From Bedellia somnulentella (lineage: Eukaryota; Arthropoda; Insecta; Lepidoptera; Bedelliidae): a stretch of DNA of 64,000 nucleotides. A program made the translations under genes and the position numbers. Positions 13,001 to 22,630 of this stretch are shown here, piece by piece; position 1 is the first letter of the stretch, and each line of letters opens with the position of its first letter. Where the stretch lies: positions 2,418,001 through 2,482,000 of the forward strand of contig OY755184.1 of assembly GCA_963576735.1 (NCBI GenBank). The letters are read 5' to 3'. The notes beneath the pieces are model-generated. The model saw only the letters and a program-made list of their open reading frames with translations, searched no databases and had not been told where the DNA came from.

Positions 13001-16000
13001 CTCAAACATATATATGTGTATTATTTATATAATATTGTGTAATACATATATATATATGTCGCAGGCATATGATAAAAATGGGGATTTGGTCAATTCCCTA
13101 AGGGAGTTGATCAAATCACGGAGGATGTTAAAATAACAACACGATTTTATCTTTTCCCTAAACAAATCTAGTGAATTGAACAAATCCCTAAATTGGTTCA
13201 GTGGAATGACAAAAATAATATTACAATGGTATTTTAAAGATTAATTTGGTAAGATATACCTACATAGGGGGGGTGCAGGGGGGCAGAGCCCCCCTGCTTG
13301 GGGGGGTCGGGGGGCGAAAGTCCCCTGCAGACAACGAAAAACTAGGTCACATTTAGTTAGGTTAGGTTAGGTTAGATTATGTATAAAACGAGCGAGCGTA
13401 GCGCAGCGGAGCGAGCACCTAAATGCCTGATGCATGCTTATATGCCATACTTGCTTGCTTGCAGCTTGCTACATATACAGGACGGGGGGCGGGGTATACT
13501 ACTTATTTTAGGGATTTGTTCAATTCAGACATTTAGGTGCTCGCTCCGCTGCGCTACGCTCGCTCGTTTTATACATAATCTAACCTAACCTAACCTAACT
13601 AAATGTGACCTAATTTTTCGTTGTCTGCAGGGGGCTTTCGCCCCCCGACCCCCCCTATGTAGGTATATCTTATTTTTGTCATTCCACTGAACCAATTTAG
13701 GGATTTGTTCAATTCACTAGATTTGTTTAGGGAAAAGATAAAATCGTGTTGTTATTTTAACATCCTCCGTGATTTGATCAACTCCCTTAGGGAATTGACC
13801 AAATCCCCATTTTTATCATATCGCTGCGACATATATACATATAAAAAAAAGATACATTACAAATATGTCATTAAATAAATTATCATATTTTCTCAGCATC
13901 AAAAAAAGATTTCGCTGCCATTGTCTTAAATGTGCTAGAATTAATATTAAATAAGTCCAAATTCAGATTTCTGGAAAAGATATTAAAAGTTTTAGCGCCC
14001 CTTATGGAAAAGCTGTTCTGCCGATAATTAGTTGTACATTTCGGAATATACATTTCACTAGGGTGACGCGGGTTAGATGATTTTGGAACTCGGAGCTTTA
14101 TATGTTCCAGTAACTCAGAACAGTCTATTAAATTATTGGCTGTCTTGATTATAAAGTCTGCATCAGCAATCTGTCTCCTAAACTCTAGTGGTAATATGTG
14201 ATGTCTTTTACATCGTAACTCATAGCTGTCATCAGTTGTCACGGTCTTATATTCCAAATACCTCAGAAAACGTTTTTGTATTGACTCTATTCTATTTATG
14301 TAAACTGAATATCTAGGATTCCACACCTGCGATGCATACTCCAAAATGCTTCGAACAAAAGAACAATAGATAATTTTGATTGCCTTTACATTTTTGAAGT
14401 ACTTGCATGATCGAATTAGAAATCCCAGAGTACTTGAAGCTTTATTTACAATGTTGTTAATATGTAAATCATAGAGCAATTTGGAGTCATGGGTGATGCC
14501 GAGATCGCGAGTATTAACTGTTCTGACTAATTGACATTGTTTAATTGAATATGAATGAAAAATTTTATTATTTTTACGTGTAAACGATATAACAAAACAT
14601 TTGTTAACATTTAAATCTAGTTTGTTATCCGCGCAATACAACTCAAATCTGTTCAAGTCATCCTGGAGGTTTTTACAATCATTTGGAGTTTGAATTGACT
14701 TCATGATTTTCATATCATCCGCGAATAACAAAACCTTTGATGCTTTAAAACAAGAAGTTACATCGTTTATAAATAAAACAAACAAGAGAGGTCCCAGCAA
14801 CGAACCCTGCGGCACTCCTGATTTTATTTGAGTCCATTCAGAAGAAAAACCATTCACAACAACAGACTGCGTCCTATTCTCAATGTAGGAAGCAAACCAT
14901 CTAAGAAGATCCCCATGAATACCCGCAATATATAGTTTCTCAAGAAGACGGACATGATCGATACGATCGAAAACTTTTTTGAAATCCGTTAAAATGATGT
15001 CAACCTGCTCACCTCTATCCATATTTTGAGTTATGAATTCATGGGTTAATAAAAGATTAGTAGTCGTAGATCTTTTTTTAAGAAATCCATGTTGGTCCGG
15101 CGTGAAGATAGTATGCAAAGAAGCATAGGTTTGTTCATATACTAGCTTCTCGAGAACCTTCGCAAATAAACAGAGTTTTGAGATACCTCTATAGTTTTCA
15201 ACAGAGTTTACATTTCCTTGTTTATGTATTGGAGTTATAAAGGCTGACTTCCATACTATGGGCACAACGCCTTCTCTTAAAGATCGGGTAAACAAGATAA
15301 TAAGTGGTGGCACTAGTGCTAGGGCACATCGAGTTATAAAAATTGGTGATATTTTATCTGGTCCGGCTTTTTTATTTATATCTAGATTCTTTAACAATGT
15401 CAGTAAGCGGTCTGGGTCAATTATCACAGCAGAAATATTATTTGAAGAAGAAACACCACGATCATCAAAGGTAGGACTAGTTTCAGAAGAAGATGAAAAG
15501 TTTTTCTCAAAGTATAGTTTGAAAGCATTACTGACGCCATTTCCGGTATCATATGTACAATTTTCATATTGCATTGTAGAAGGTATACTATGCGAAGCTT
15601 TTTTATTATTTTTAATGTAAGTCCAAAAACAAGAAGGATTCGTTATAATATTGTTTTCTATGCGAGAAATATATATTAAAAAACATCTCTTATCTTCTTC
15701 CCTCACTCTTGCTCTCAAGAATGAAAAAGTTATATAATCTGATTTATTTTTAATGCGTACTTATTGATGTTTAAAACCGCATCGCTCAACAATCACTTCA
15801 GAAGCGCTAGCGCTGCACTGAACACTTGAGAACTAAGAGTATCAATAAAAAAAGTGTCACAAAAACCTATGAACCAAGACTCACTCATCCAGGACCAACA
15901 GAAAATGGTGGGAGGCGTGCAGTGAGATGCAGGCGCGAGCTGCGGCTTGCTGGTGATACCCACACTTGTCCAGACGTCTGCGGAGCGCACACCATATCAT

Positions 16001-19000
16001 GTACCTGCTTATTATGCGTAGTGAACCCTGGAAATGAAAATTATTGTTACTTAACGGGTTACGAGCCGCACATCGTTTTACCGACATACGATAAAATATA
16101 CCTATTTGTATAAATTTTGGAAACTATCTAGGGAACGAACTCCTTGAGCAATCTGACCGCGAAATTTTAACTGACAACTGTCTGATATCGAATAACAGGA
16201 ACGTTTCCTTATGCAGTGCAATCTTAGAACAACAACAAAGTCAACTACAAAGTCATCCGAAGCTATTCAAGGGTGTTATGTCAAGGGTGAAGAGAATGGG
16301 TTATGTGATAGGCAAACCACAACGACCGATTTTTAAGTCTCCTGAAAGTAAGTAATTATAAGAATCTTACAATCTTTAATTTTTGCTATAACGCAATCTA
16401 TCTTACACCTTTTATATGGTTTATCAAAAACTCAAACACAAAAACATCCCACAACATGCATACTAAACCACTCACCTGAGCGACCCCATCCCTCATCCGA
16501 TCCAACAGCGCGTTGACCGCCCCGGCGACCCGCCCCGCCGCGCCCTGCATGGCGAGGTGGCCGTCTAGCTCCGCCTCCAACCCTGGGCTCCAGACCTGCC
16601 ACGTAGCCTGCCTCTCTGCACACACTATGGAGGAAGGTGGACCTACTGCTACGGCGTACAAGTTCTGAGGAACAATGTGGATTTGATACCATACTTTTTA
16701 GAGTGTTACCTACTTTTGCATTTTTGTTAAGCTTTGAAGGCTAGTCATATTTATGTTTATTGGGGAAAAAGCAGTGAAAGTCAAACACACCTAGGATGAT
16801 AAAAAGCTAATCGTTTGTATGACTGTAATAAAACTCTACTACGATTTACTTCAAAAATTTGGTTTACTCACGTTTACTATTCCAACTTAATAGTAGTACC
16901 TAAGTGATTTTCTCTTTTACCCCTAAATGTATCGGGTTAACGCCACAACATAGTTTCAACATTTCAATCAGTGTGAAAATCCGTATTTCGAAGTGCTAAG
17001 TTTCGTGTCGGCAGCCATTAGGAGTTTCTAATCAAAAACGAATTCCAACTTTGAAAATGTTAGTTCTAAACGCGCGCCAGTTTGGTTTTATTGTTTGTTA
17101 TAACTTTTTTCGGTTACCTCTTTGTATTAACTCTGTTGCAGACTTCTTTGTATTGGATACTTTTTTGTTAGAGCAAGAATTTCATACATTTTTGGTTTAC
17201 ATTTTGTATTTAAAATTATATGGAGCAATAATTTCATACATTCATTGGTCAGCAGTATATTTTTGGGGAAAATATATTGTATCGTCTAGATTAAAGTTAA
17301 AATAAAAACTTGTAATTGTATTAAATTGAAATGGAGTATTCATGTGGTGATATATTTATGAACTAGTTTGCTTTGTTTAAGCTTTAATTAATAATTATGG
17401 TATGTATACTTCTTCAAGTACTCTGTCGTTTGATATACCCAGATTGTGATTGTAAGCAAAAGATATCAAATCTATCATGTTTCAATGACTCCCAGTTTAG
17501 ACTTTGATAATAATTTACCTAAGCAATCATACATGTCCAATAATTATTCTTAACGGCAATGTCGATATTATCCCTATTGGCATATATTTAAATAGTTTTC
17601 ATATGACTGCAGTTGATATTTTATCATCATATATTTAACCTATCTGTGCTAATTTGAGCGTATAATATTGACGGCTAACACTCAATATGAAATACCTAAT
17701 TAATTGTAAATTATAATAAAAAATGCATTTATTAACATAATTATAAACTTATCTTACATTCTGCGCCGCAGTATAATGCAGCAAAGCCATGGGATGTATC
17801 AGCGGTACATGGCACGAGTAGGCATGGGAGCTGCATCCGTGGAAGCCCGCCCCCAGCACCAGCTTGGCTTCCGAGTTACCAACTCGCACCATCACCCATA
17901 CTGCGCCCTCCACGATGGCCAGGCGAGGCTCTGATGATGTAGGGGGTGAGGACACTGAAAGGAGTAGCAAAAATAAACACACAAATTATAATTAGTTCTT
18001 ATGAAAAAGAGCGAAATCAAGTCTAAAAGAAGCATATCAGAAAACAAGATGTATAATAATTTAAATCTTTTTGTTCATTAAAACCTCATGTGGGGATTAT
18101 TACTAATAAATAAAGAATAAATAAAGGAAAGAAAAATAATGAAGAATGAAGACACGGTAGCTCAATCGGCAAGAGCGACGGGGGCGTATACCCGAGGTCG
18201 TGGGTTCGAATCCCGCCTGTGTCGAAATTTTTCTTTCCTTTATTTATTCTTTATTTATAATATGTATAATATTTTATTTGATATTCTAAATCTAGGTTAG
18301 AATACGTCAACCGCTATCTTCTTCAGAAGGTTGTAAAAGGCTTCTGAGGGTATAGTTACCAACGATACTTGAATATAAATCAAAGTATTCACCTATACAG
18401 GCAAATACGAGGACTGGGGCAATTTGATATCAGCAAGTAATAGAAAACGTATTTTAAGTTGTATTCTAAGGGAAAAATGTTAGTTATCCCTACACAATGT
18501 CTCTTTTCTCATGTTTTATGTGTCATTAATTTATCAAGGTTGTTCACGGTTCGTCATGTGTCAGTGTATTTACACAAGATGGCATCAAGTGGAACCACGG
18601 TCCAATCAAAACGTGCTTACTCCAAGCGGATAAAATATCACGTGACTGATGTTTAAAATTTACCTAATACTTCGAGGATTTACGGCGTCAAAGTCGTTTG
18701 GAATTGCTATGAAAAAGTATTACAAGAGAAAGTACACTTGTTTTGTCCGTATGCATAGGCGTATTCTTAAGGAAAAAAATATTATATCATATAAATTCCC
18801 ACCTCGTTCCAAATAGCAATACTGGTACGGTACTGCCCGCTGCGCCGCGCGCACACACAGCACCCGCGGCCCGCCGCCGCCCTTCGCATGCGCGCATCTT
18901 GCTATCAGCTCCACCCATCTTTCTATTATTTTGTCGCTGCAATATGAAAATGGTGATAAGTGACTAATAAATAAAGAATAAATAAAGAAAAGAAAAATTT

Positions 19001-21345
19001 CGACACAATTTTAAGTAGTGTTTGCGTTCCCTACCTCCGAATTTTTACAAATCCGGAAGGCCACTTGTCTACCTTTTCAGATAGAATGCAAATGTTAAGA
19101 ACGCCTAACTATCACATAATTTGAATGTTTTTGTTCATGAAAACCTCATGTGGGGATTATTACTACTTAATAAATAAAGAATAAATAAAGGAAAGAAAAA
19201 TTTCGACACAGGCGGGAATCGAACGTCGCTCTGCCAATTGAGCTACCGTGTCAATGGCTGCCAGGGCGAAAATCTTCTAAGGTTATTAGTAATAATCCCC
19301 ACATGAGGTTTTCATGAACAAAAACATTCAAATTCTAATACTTTTTTGGGCTTATACACGGTTTGAATGGATGTCATGAGTATAACTGAGATTTAAAACT
19401 AAGCTGGAGCAGATGAAAAATACCATTAAGTTAGGACTCCTCTGCAAATCTCTGCGATATTTACCATAGTAAAGAATTCTTCAGGAGGCATCAAATGGCT
19501 GTAACTCTCTTTACATTGACGTAAATTGTGAAGATCAAATATCTATTGAACGTCAACATGGATGGTACCCAGTAATTACTTTTTACGAACACAGAATATC
19601 TACCAATCAAGTGTTTATCAATCGTGGTGTGTACTTTATCCTAGGGGACTAAACTACACTTACACTTACCGAGACAAGTACCCTCCAGGAGTGAGGAACT
19701 CCTCCCATTTCTCAGCCAGTTTCCCAGTCAGGCGTATCTTGACGTACCCTACCGGACCCTCTTGCAGGAAGCACTCACTGCTGCCAGTTAGTGAGGGAAA
19801 GGAATCTAGGGTCACCAGGTATTCTAGTGAACGACTTCGCATCTATGAACGAAATATAATACATAATGCATGAGAATTTGATAAATGTGCTAGAAGGAAA
19901 TGCCAAGTGGTTATCAATAGTTTTTAAAAAGCCTTATGGAAAAAAATAGCATGAGACAAAGGATACAAGTAAGTTTCCTTAAAGTGGTGATAATACCCAA
20001 CTACTCTCAATGATTCACGGGACATTTTATCTGACGCTTCGGTCAGACGCTTATTCATTTCACGACACCCTATCATAGATTTATGGGTAACCACTATGTA
20101 CATTCTTTACAATCTTTTCTCGACTCAACTTCCAGAAGTGGCTGAGGTTTCTAATTCTATAGATGTGGCTTCCTTGGGATGTATTGCCTCTATTATATGT
20201 ATTAAGGTATGCACCGTTTAGGACTTTACCAAACCTTACTCTATTCAAAGGTTTTGAATGCTGTATAAATAGTTGCCGTCGGCTTAGAATAACACTACCC
20301 CATTTCTACCCGTGGGTGATCGTAAAAGGCGACTAAGGTTATAGGGGCATTTTCAGTGATTTTTGGGCGATGTGGTTGGAGACCCGTCACCAAAAACATT
20401 TATTATTACCATCTTTTCCCCAATCAACTTTCAAATTGGCTGAGGAATTTCTCATTCCAAAGCTCTAGCTACCCCGTTAAGGGATTTATAGTCGTGAGTA
20501 TATGTAAGTATGTATGTATAAATAGTCTAGCGGTGAAATTGTTTTAACATTCTACCTTCTTTTCTCTATGCAGTGCTATAAGATGGCAGCACCTGAACCT
20601 AGGGTCTCTCTGCCCAGCTCCATCCACAATCCTCTGCACCAAGCTCTCTACTGTACTCTCCATGTCGGTTGTCATACGACCTGTCAAAAATCACACCTTC
20701 ATAATGGCCCGTATACTGTTATTTTTATTTATTACCAGAGATCAAAATCCGACCACAATGTCTTGATAATTTCAGTAAAACTCTATAATTATTTCAAATT
20801 TCCTTCTTAGGTGCTCACTTGTATAATGAAAGAAACCGTTTTAAAATTTGTTACTTATCCCTATACTAAAACTTTAATATATACGAAAACTAAAAGGCTT
20901 TTTATTAGTATATCTATCTGTGTATACGAATCATTTAAAAAAACGATAACTTATATAAAAATATAAATTAATCTAAGCCCACATTTAAAGAAATAGAATT
21001 TAAACTGGATATCCCTATTTCACCTCCAGGCTCAGTTTTTGAAATTCCCTTCTAAGTGCGCACTTTCATATTGAAAGACACCCCTGGACTTAATTCCATA
21101 AAGTTTCTATGTAAAGTAGGTTCACAACTCTGTTAGCTACCAAATACTACCGTATCGTAAAGACCGGTGTATACTTATATAAGTGAATAAATAAAAAAAC
21201 TAACCAATCTGATCCTGCTGGTACAAATTATCTACATAAGAGTTGAGCGAGCGGAGTTGTGTTGTGGAGAACCGAAGCCCGGTCGTCGGCAGCCGCAGCT
21301 CCGAGCCTGGACTCTCGTACACTGATGAGGCGCCTGACCCCATCC
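1075..21345 (-). CDS. Mab-21-domain-like protein, 14 exons, 3' end not in window (tentative family)
   Basis: Exons, in transcript order: 21345-21205, 20680-20556, 19842-19670, 18936-18803, 17954-17758, 16664-16476, 16027-15885, 11328-11165, 9528-9350, 9047-8462, 4567-4381, 2978-2735, 2090-1937, 1241-1075. All have AG/GT borders and every junction keeps one open frame, which is the main support. The first ATG (21343) lies two bases after an acceptor, so a 5' untranslated exon probably lies upstream; counted from there the frame runs 927 codons. Residues about 70-165 resemble Mab-21 proteins: a DPRF motif (about 72-75), SLEYLVTLDSF, a run ending in WEEFLTPGGYLSR, then DKIIERWVELIAR. The usual Gly-Ser nucleotidyltransferase motif is replaced by ALHREKK, so catalysis is unlikely. 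The C-terminal half (about 480-927) is unrecognised. If the last donor at 1936 is not used, translation stops at the TAG at 1911-1913. Gene structure is solid; the family name is an inference from short motifs. Confidence 0.62.
1310..1367 (-). pseudogene. Broken copy of the 1241-1075 exon with its splice acceptor
   Basis: The sequence matches the start of the exon at 1241, including the TTCCAG acceptor and the first codons (EDS.PSD.E), with a few substitutions. About 20 bases are then missing before the DWLL part. It lies in the intron just upstream of the real exon. Spliced in phase from the previous exon, it would add about two dozen codons and a stop near 1285, so it could act as a decoy or alternative last exon. 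Confidence 0.7.
1371..1512 (+). mobile_element. SINE family C, middle part
   Basis: CACATGGCTGAGTTGGACTT, AAACGGCGATAGGC and GTGATGTTCAGGAGTATTAG follow the family order. Confidence 0.7.
1546..1795 (-). mobile_element. Retroposon family A, near full length
   Basis: All landmark segments are present from the ACAT tail to GCCGACACTACACC. This copy belongs to the subtype with CTTAACGGGGTAGCC and ATCACCCACGGGTAG. Confidence 0.85.
2245..2502 (-). mobile_element. Retroposon family A, near full length
   Basis: Runs from the ACAT tail to GCCGACACTACACAGC in the intron between exons 2978-2735 and 2090-1937. Confidence 0.88.
3030..3275 (+). mobile_element. Retroposon family A, near full length
   Basis: Runs from GCTGTGTAGTGTCGGCTTAG to the GTATGTATG tail. 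Confidence 0.88.
3290..3395 (+). mobile_element. Retroposon family B fragment
   Basis: GGCGATCGACGATATCTGCG and AACTAATGGCATGCGTATAC match the family seen better at 44985-45085. Confidence 0.5.
4074..4320 (-). mobile_element. Retroposon family A, diverged
   Basis: The ACAT start, GAAGGAGTAGCCAGAGCTTC, and an end in AACCAACACTATGCAGC are all recognisable. Confidence 0.8.
5630..6739. mobile_element. Inverted-end DNA element (about 1.1 kb) sharing the TGTCGCAG terminus
   Basis: TGTCGCAGCCAA at 5630 is mirrored by TTGGCTGCGACA ending at 6739. The end repeats continue imperfectly for 45 bases or more (TGG..TAAATCA.CCAGCT). The middle is AT-rich and noncoding. The first eight bases match the ends of the palindromic element at 13057-13831. 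It lies in an intron of the Mab-21-like gene. Confidence 0.7.
6903..7143 (-). mobile_element. Retroposon family A, near full length
   Basis: All landmarks are present; it follows the inverted-end element at 5630-6739 by about 160 bases. Confidence 0.87.
7187..7292 (+). mobile_element. tRNA-like SINE head, family D
   Basis: ACCATAGCTCAGTTGGCCGA (box A) and GTGGGTTCGAGTCCCGC (box B), preceded by a CTCATGTGGGA segment. The anticodon arm does not fold as in a normal tRNA, so it is not called as a tRNA gene. Confidence 0.7.
7448..7708 (-). mobile_element. Retroposon family A, near full length, flanked by GTGGGTTATAT
   Basis: GTGGGTTATAT occurs just before (about 7446) and about 20 bases after the recognised end (about 7726). 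It may be the target duplication, which would put the true element end beyond the recognised core. Confidence 0.87.
9574..9935 (-). mobile_element. tRNA-derived SINE, family C, full length
   Basis: The minus strand starts with a tRNA-like head: box A in TAGCCCAGTGGGTAGAACAC and box B in GTTCAAATCC. It continues with GTGGTTAATTTATCATGGTT, ACCCACATGGCTGAGTTG and AAACGGCGATAGGCCTGCCC, and ends AACCCCTTCGGGGATATTCG plus a TTATG tail. The internal boxes would drive RNA polymerase III. It ends within the exon 9528-9350 intron border zone, 45 bases from the acceptor. Confidence 0.85.
9940..10140 (+). mobile_element. Retroposon family A, old copy
   Basis: AATAGCACAATACCATTTCT to AAAGTGTCAAAATATTTCT and a GTATGTA end match the family with many changes. 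Confidence 0.6.
10322..10660. mobile_element. Two family A copies tail to tail
   Basis: A sense copy (10322-10575) meets an antisense 3' part (10565-10660) through their shared GTAT/TATAC tails. The result is an inverted pair next to the exon copy at 10655. Confidence 0.8.
10655..10787 (-). pseudogene. Partial copy of the 11328-11165 exon and its donor
   Basis: The segment repeats the second half of the exon at 11328-11165 (the TRRGVRA...DGECL.HFLQ.LHADS part) and about 30 bases of following intron, including the GTATTGGG donor. Many differences are at third codon positions, so the copy is fairly old or was once under selection. Its 5' half is replaced by a LINE fragment (10786-10930). Because intron sequence is included, this is a DNA-level duplication and not a processed copy. 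Confidence 0.75.
10786..10930 (-). mobile_element. LINE fragment, C-terminal end of the polyprotein
   Basis: The minus strand reads KLRWYGHIERM followed by a GRPRKTFLDQIE motif, typical of the last part of insect non-LTR retrotransposon polyproteins. It has no reverse transcriptase and runs directly into the partial exon copy. Confidence 0.6.
11059..11076. repeat. Perfect 18-base GC palindrome, near-repeated at about 11114-11131
   Basis: GAGGCGCCCGGGCGCCTC is its own reverse complement. A second, slightly changed copy follows about 55 bases later; both precede CTCTCAACCG. They lie in the intron just after the exon at 11328-11165. Confidence 0.8.
11486..12190. mobile_element. Family E fragments in opposite orientations
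   Basis: 11486-11670 matches the start of the family on the plus strand (GGATTGACCCAGCTTTGCAC). 11795-12190 matches the middle on the minus strand (reading CCATCGCGCCGTC, AACACGTGTAACTGCTGACA). Confidence 0.6.
12779..12828 (+). repeat. TTTA microsatellite
   Basis: About eight TTTA units follow a less regular run. Similar T/A repeats occur at 47668-47690. Confidence 0.85.
13057..13831. mobile_element. Foldback element: near-perfect 775-base inverted repeat carrying TTAGG repeats
   Basis: Arms of roughly 350 bases mirror each other from TGTCGCAG at 13057 to CTGCGACA ending at 13831. Each arm holds, going inward, GGGGATTTGGTCAATTCCCT, GGGAAAAGATAAAATCG (or its complement), a G/C-run block, (TTAGG)n (about 13355-13380 and its complement 13572-13596) and AGCGAGCGTAGCGCAGCGGA. 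A short centre (about 13424-13530) separates the arms. TATATA is found directly outside both ends. No transposase is present. It would fold into a very long hairpin. Confidence 0.88.
13845..15775 (-). mobile_element. LINE (Jockey/CR1-like non-LTR retrotransposon), 5'-truncated, RT frame intact
   Basis: An open frame from about 15765 to 13883 encodes more than 611 residues of the second polyprotein. A linker (FWTYIKNNKK) comes first. Reverse transcriptase follows with LKNLDINKKAGPDKISP, NYRGIS, DFKKVFDRIDH, SGVPQGSLLGPLLF and the FADDMKI active site, then the C-terminal region (YASQVWNPRY). No endonuclease domain is left upstream, where retroposon-like sequence begins at about 15777. DFKKVFD in place of the usual DF.KAFD may be a mutation near the first catalytic aspartate. 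It lies in an intron of the Mab-21-like gene and abuts the palindromic element at 13057-13831. Confidence 0.92.
17051..17305 (+). other. Open frame of 84 codons, hydrophobic, unrecognised
   Basis: It lies opposite to the host gene, in the intron between exons 17954-17758 and 16664-16476. It is rich in F, L, Y and I, as random AT-rich DNA tends to be. No domain, no relatives in the window, no splice context. Probably not a gene. Confidence 0.12.
18082..18275 (+). mobile_element. tRNA-like SINE, family D, inside a 33-base inverted repeat
   Basis: GACACGGTAGCTCAATCGG and GGGTTCGAATCCCGCCTGTG give a tRNA-like core of 64 bases (about 18163-18226). AATAAATAAAGAATAAATAA with AGGAAAGAAAAAT stands before it and the complement stands after it. 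Confidence 0.78.
18963..19330. mobile_element. Cluster of family D fragments
   Basis: AATAAAGAATAAATAAAG starts at 18967 and 19172. An antisense tRNA-like head lies at about 19200-19255, and AATCCCCACATGAGGTTTTC at about 19294. The order suggests one copy inserted into another. Confidence 0.65.
20274..20515 (+). mobile_element. Retroposon family A, near full length
   Basis: Subtype with TACCCGTGGGTGATCGTAA, as at 40927-41172 and (antisense) 1546-1795. It ends about 40 bases from the donor of exon 20680-20556. Confidence 0.87.
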
Positions 21346-21974
21346 CTGTGTGGAAAAAAGGGTATGAAGTACTATTTATAATATGATACGGTTTACAATA
21401 TGAGGTGACCTGACAAAAAAATAAGCGAGAAATTAGTGTAACATTTTAAAATATTTGGGTCTGTCCCACCTATTAGAGGTCCAAGATTTTGTCGCTGCCC
21501 TTCTGGATCAGCGTCCCACCAACTTCACCAAGTACCTACGTGGGTGCTTTTCCTCATTTTATCATAAGAAAGACTTTTAAAGACATTAATTTACAATTTA
21601 AGGTGCATCCTTAAAACAACAATTTTTTATACTATTAACCCTTGAATAGAATTCATAACAAAACGATAATATTAAGTTAACCAGTATCATTACGTATACA
21701 TAATGAGTTTCAATACAAGTTTTCATCGATTTTTCAACAAAAGAGTCCGCATAGCAAATAGTTAAACCTGCATGCAGGTGGACATTGTCGAATCATCATA
21801 AATCGGACTGGCGCCAATTGTGTGGACTTCCGGCGGAAACGCTATTATGTGTCGTCGTTGATGCGAGCAGAAAATGTCTATGGTACACAACCGATTATGA
21901 CAATGTCGCATGTGTTTTTTATAGGCTTGTATATTATTTATTTCCTAGTTCTTTACTAGAACAAAATATTGAAT

Positions 21975-22205
21975 GATTGCAGAAAGAGGAAAGAAAAGTT
22001 GTAGGAGAAATATGAAGAGATGTTATGTGGAGGGTATTGATAGTAGAGGCTGGCCATTACCGAGAAAAAGTTATCAAAGGCAAATAGAAAACGTTTTAAC
22101 TAAGGCCTTTCACCAAAGAGCTTAGAACATAAGAGCATGTATCAGAAGATTAATGAATATGACAGAAGCAAAAGAATTTTATAATTTGATTTATTCACGT
22201 AAAAA
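21975..22205 (+). mobile_element. LINE fragment, C-terminal end
   Basis: The plus strand reads GWPLPRKSYQRQIENVL, then a stop, then NIRACIRRLMNMTEAKEF. This is the usual tail of insect non-LTR polyproteins. No reverse transcriptase is present. Confidence 0.55.
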
Positions 22206-22630
22206 ACATTAAAAGTAAGTAAATTTTGCAAGAAAAAAAATTAATATTTTAATCGAAACATTTTTCAAAACTTATAAAATACTTGTATGTATATTAAAAA
22301 AGCAAGTTCAAGTACCTACTCACAAACGGCAAGTATCTTTGAATCATCTTCCATTGAAACGCGGCAAGGCTATGCCAACCCATGGTTTGACCTCGACCTT
22401 ACCCATTCAATATGTAAAAAACTCTTCCGCTAAATCAATTACAATATCATTTTCACATTATTTGGGAGCTTGTTATTATCTACTGATTGATATCTTAAAT
22501 CGTGTTATAACAATGTGTGATTACCATTCTTTGCACATCAATTAAGTGTAGCCTTGGCCTAGTTTTGATGTAATTTTCTTCTAAACTTGACAGGCGGACT
22601 CGAAGCCCGTTTAGAAGTTTATTTATTACT

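Noticed and set aside
18163..18226. tRNA gene
   Set aside because: Boxes A and B are good, but the anticodon stem and loop do not fold properly. The same core recurs in at least six dispersed, truncated copies, so it is a SINE head.
18305..18351. Extra exon (SEAFYNLLKKIAVDV frame)
   Set aside because: It looks protein-like, but neither end fits the phases of the neighbouring exons. The exon at 18936-18803 fits both and matches the expected motif.
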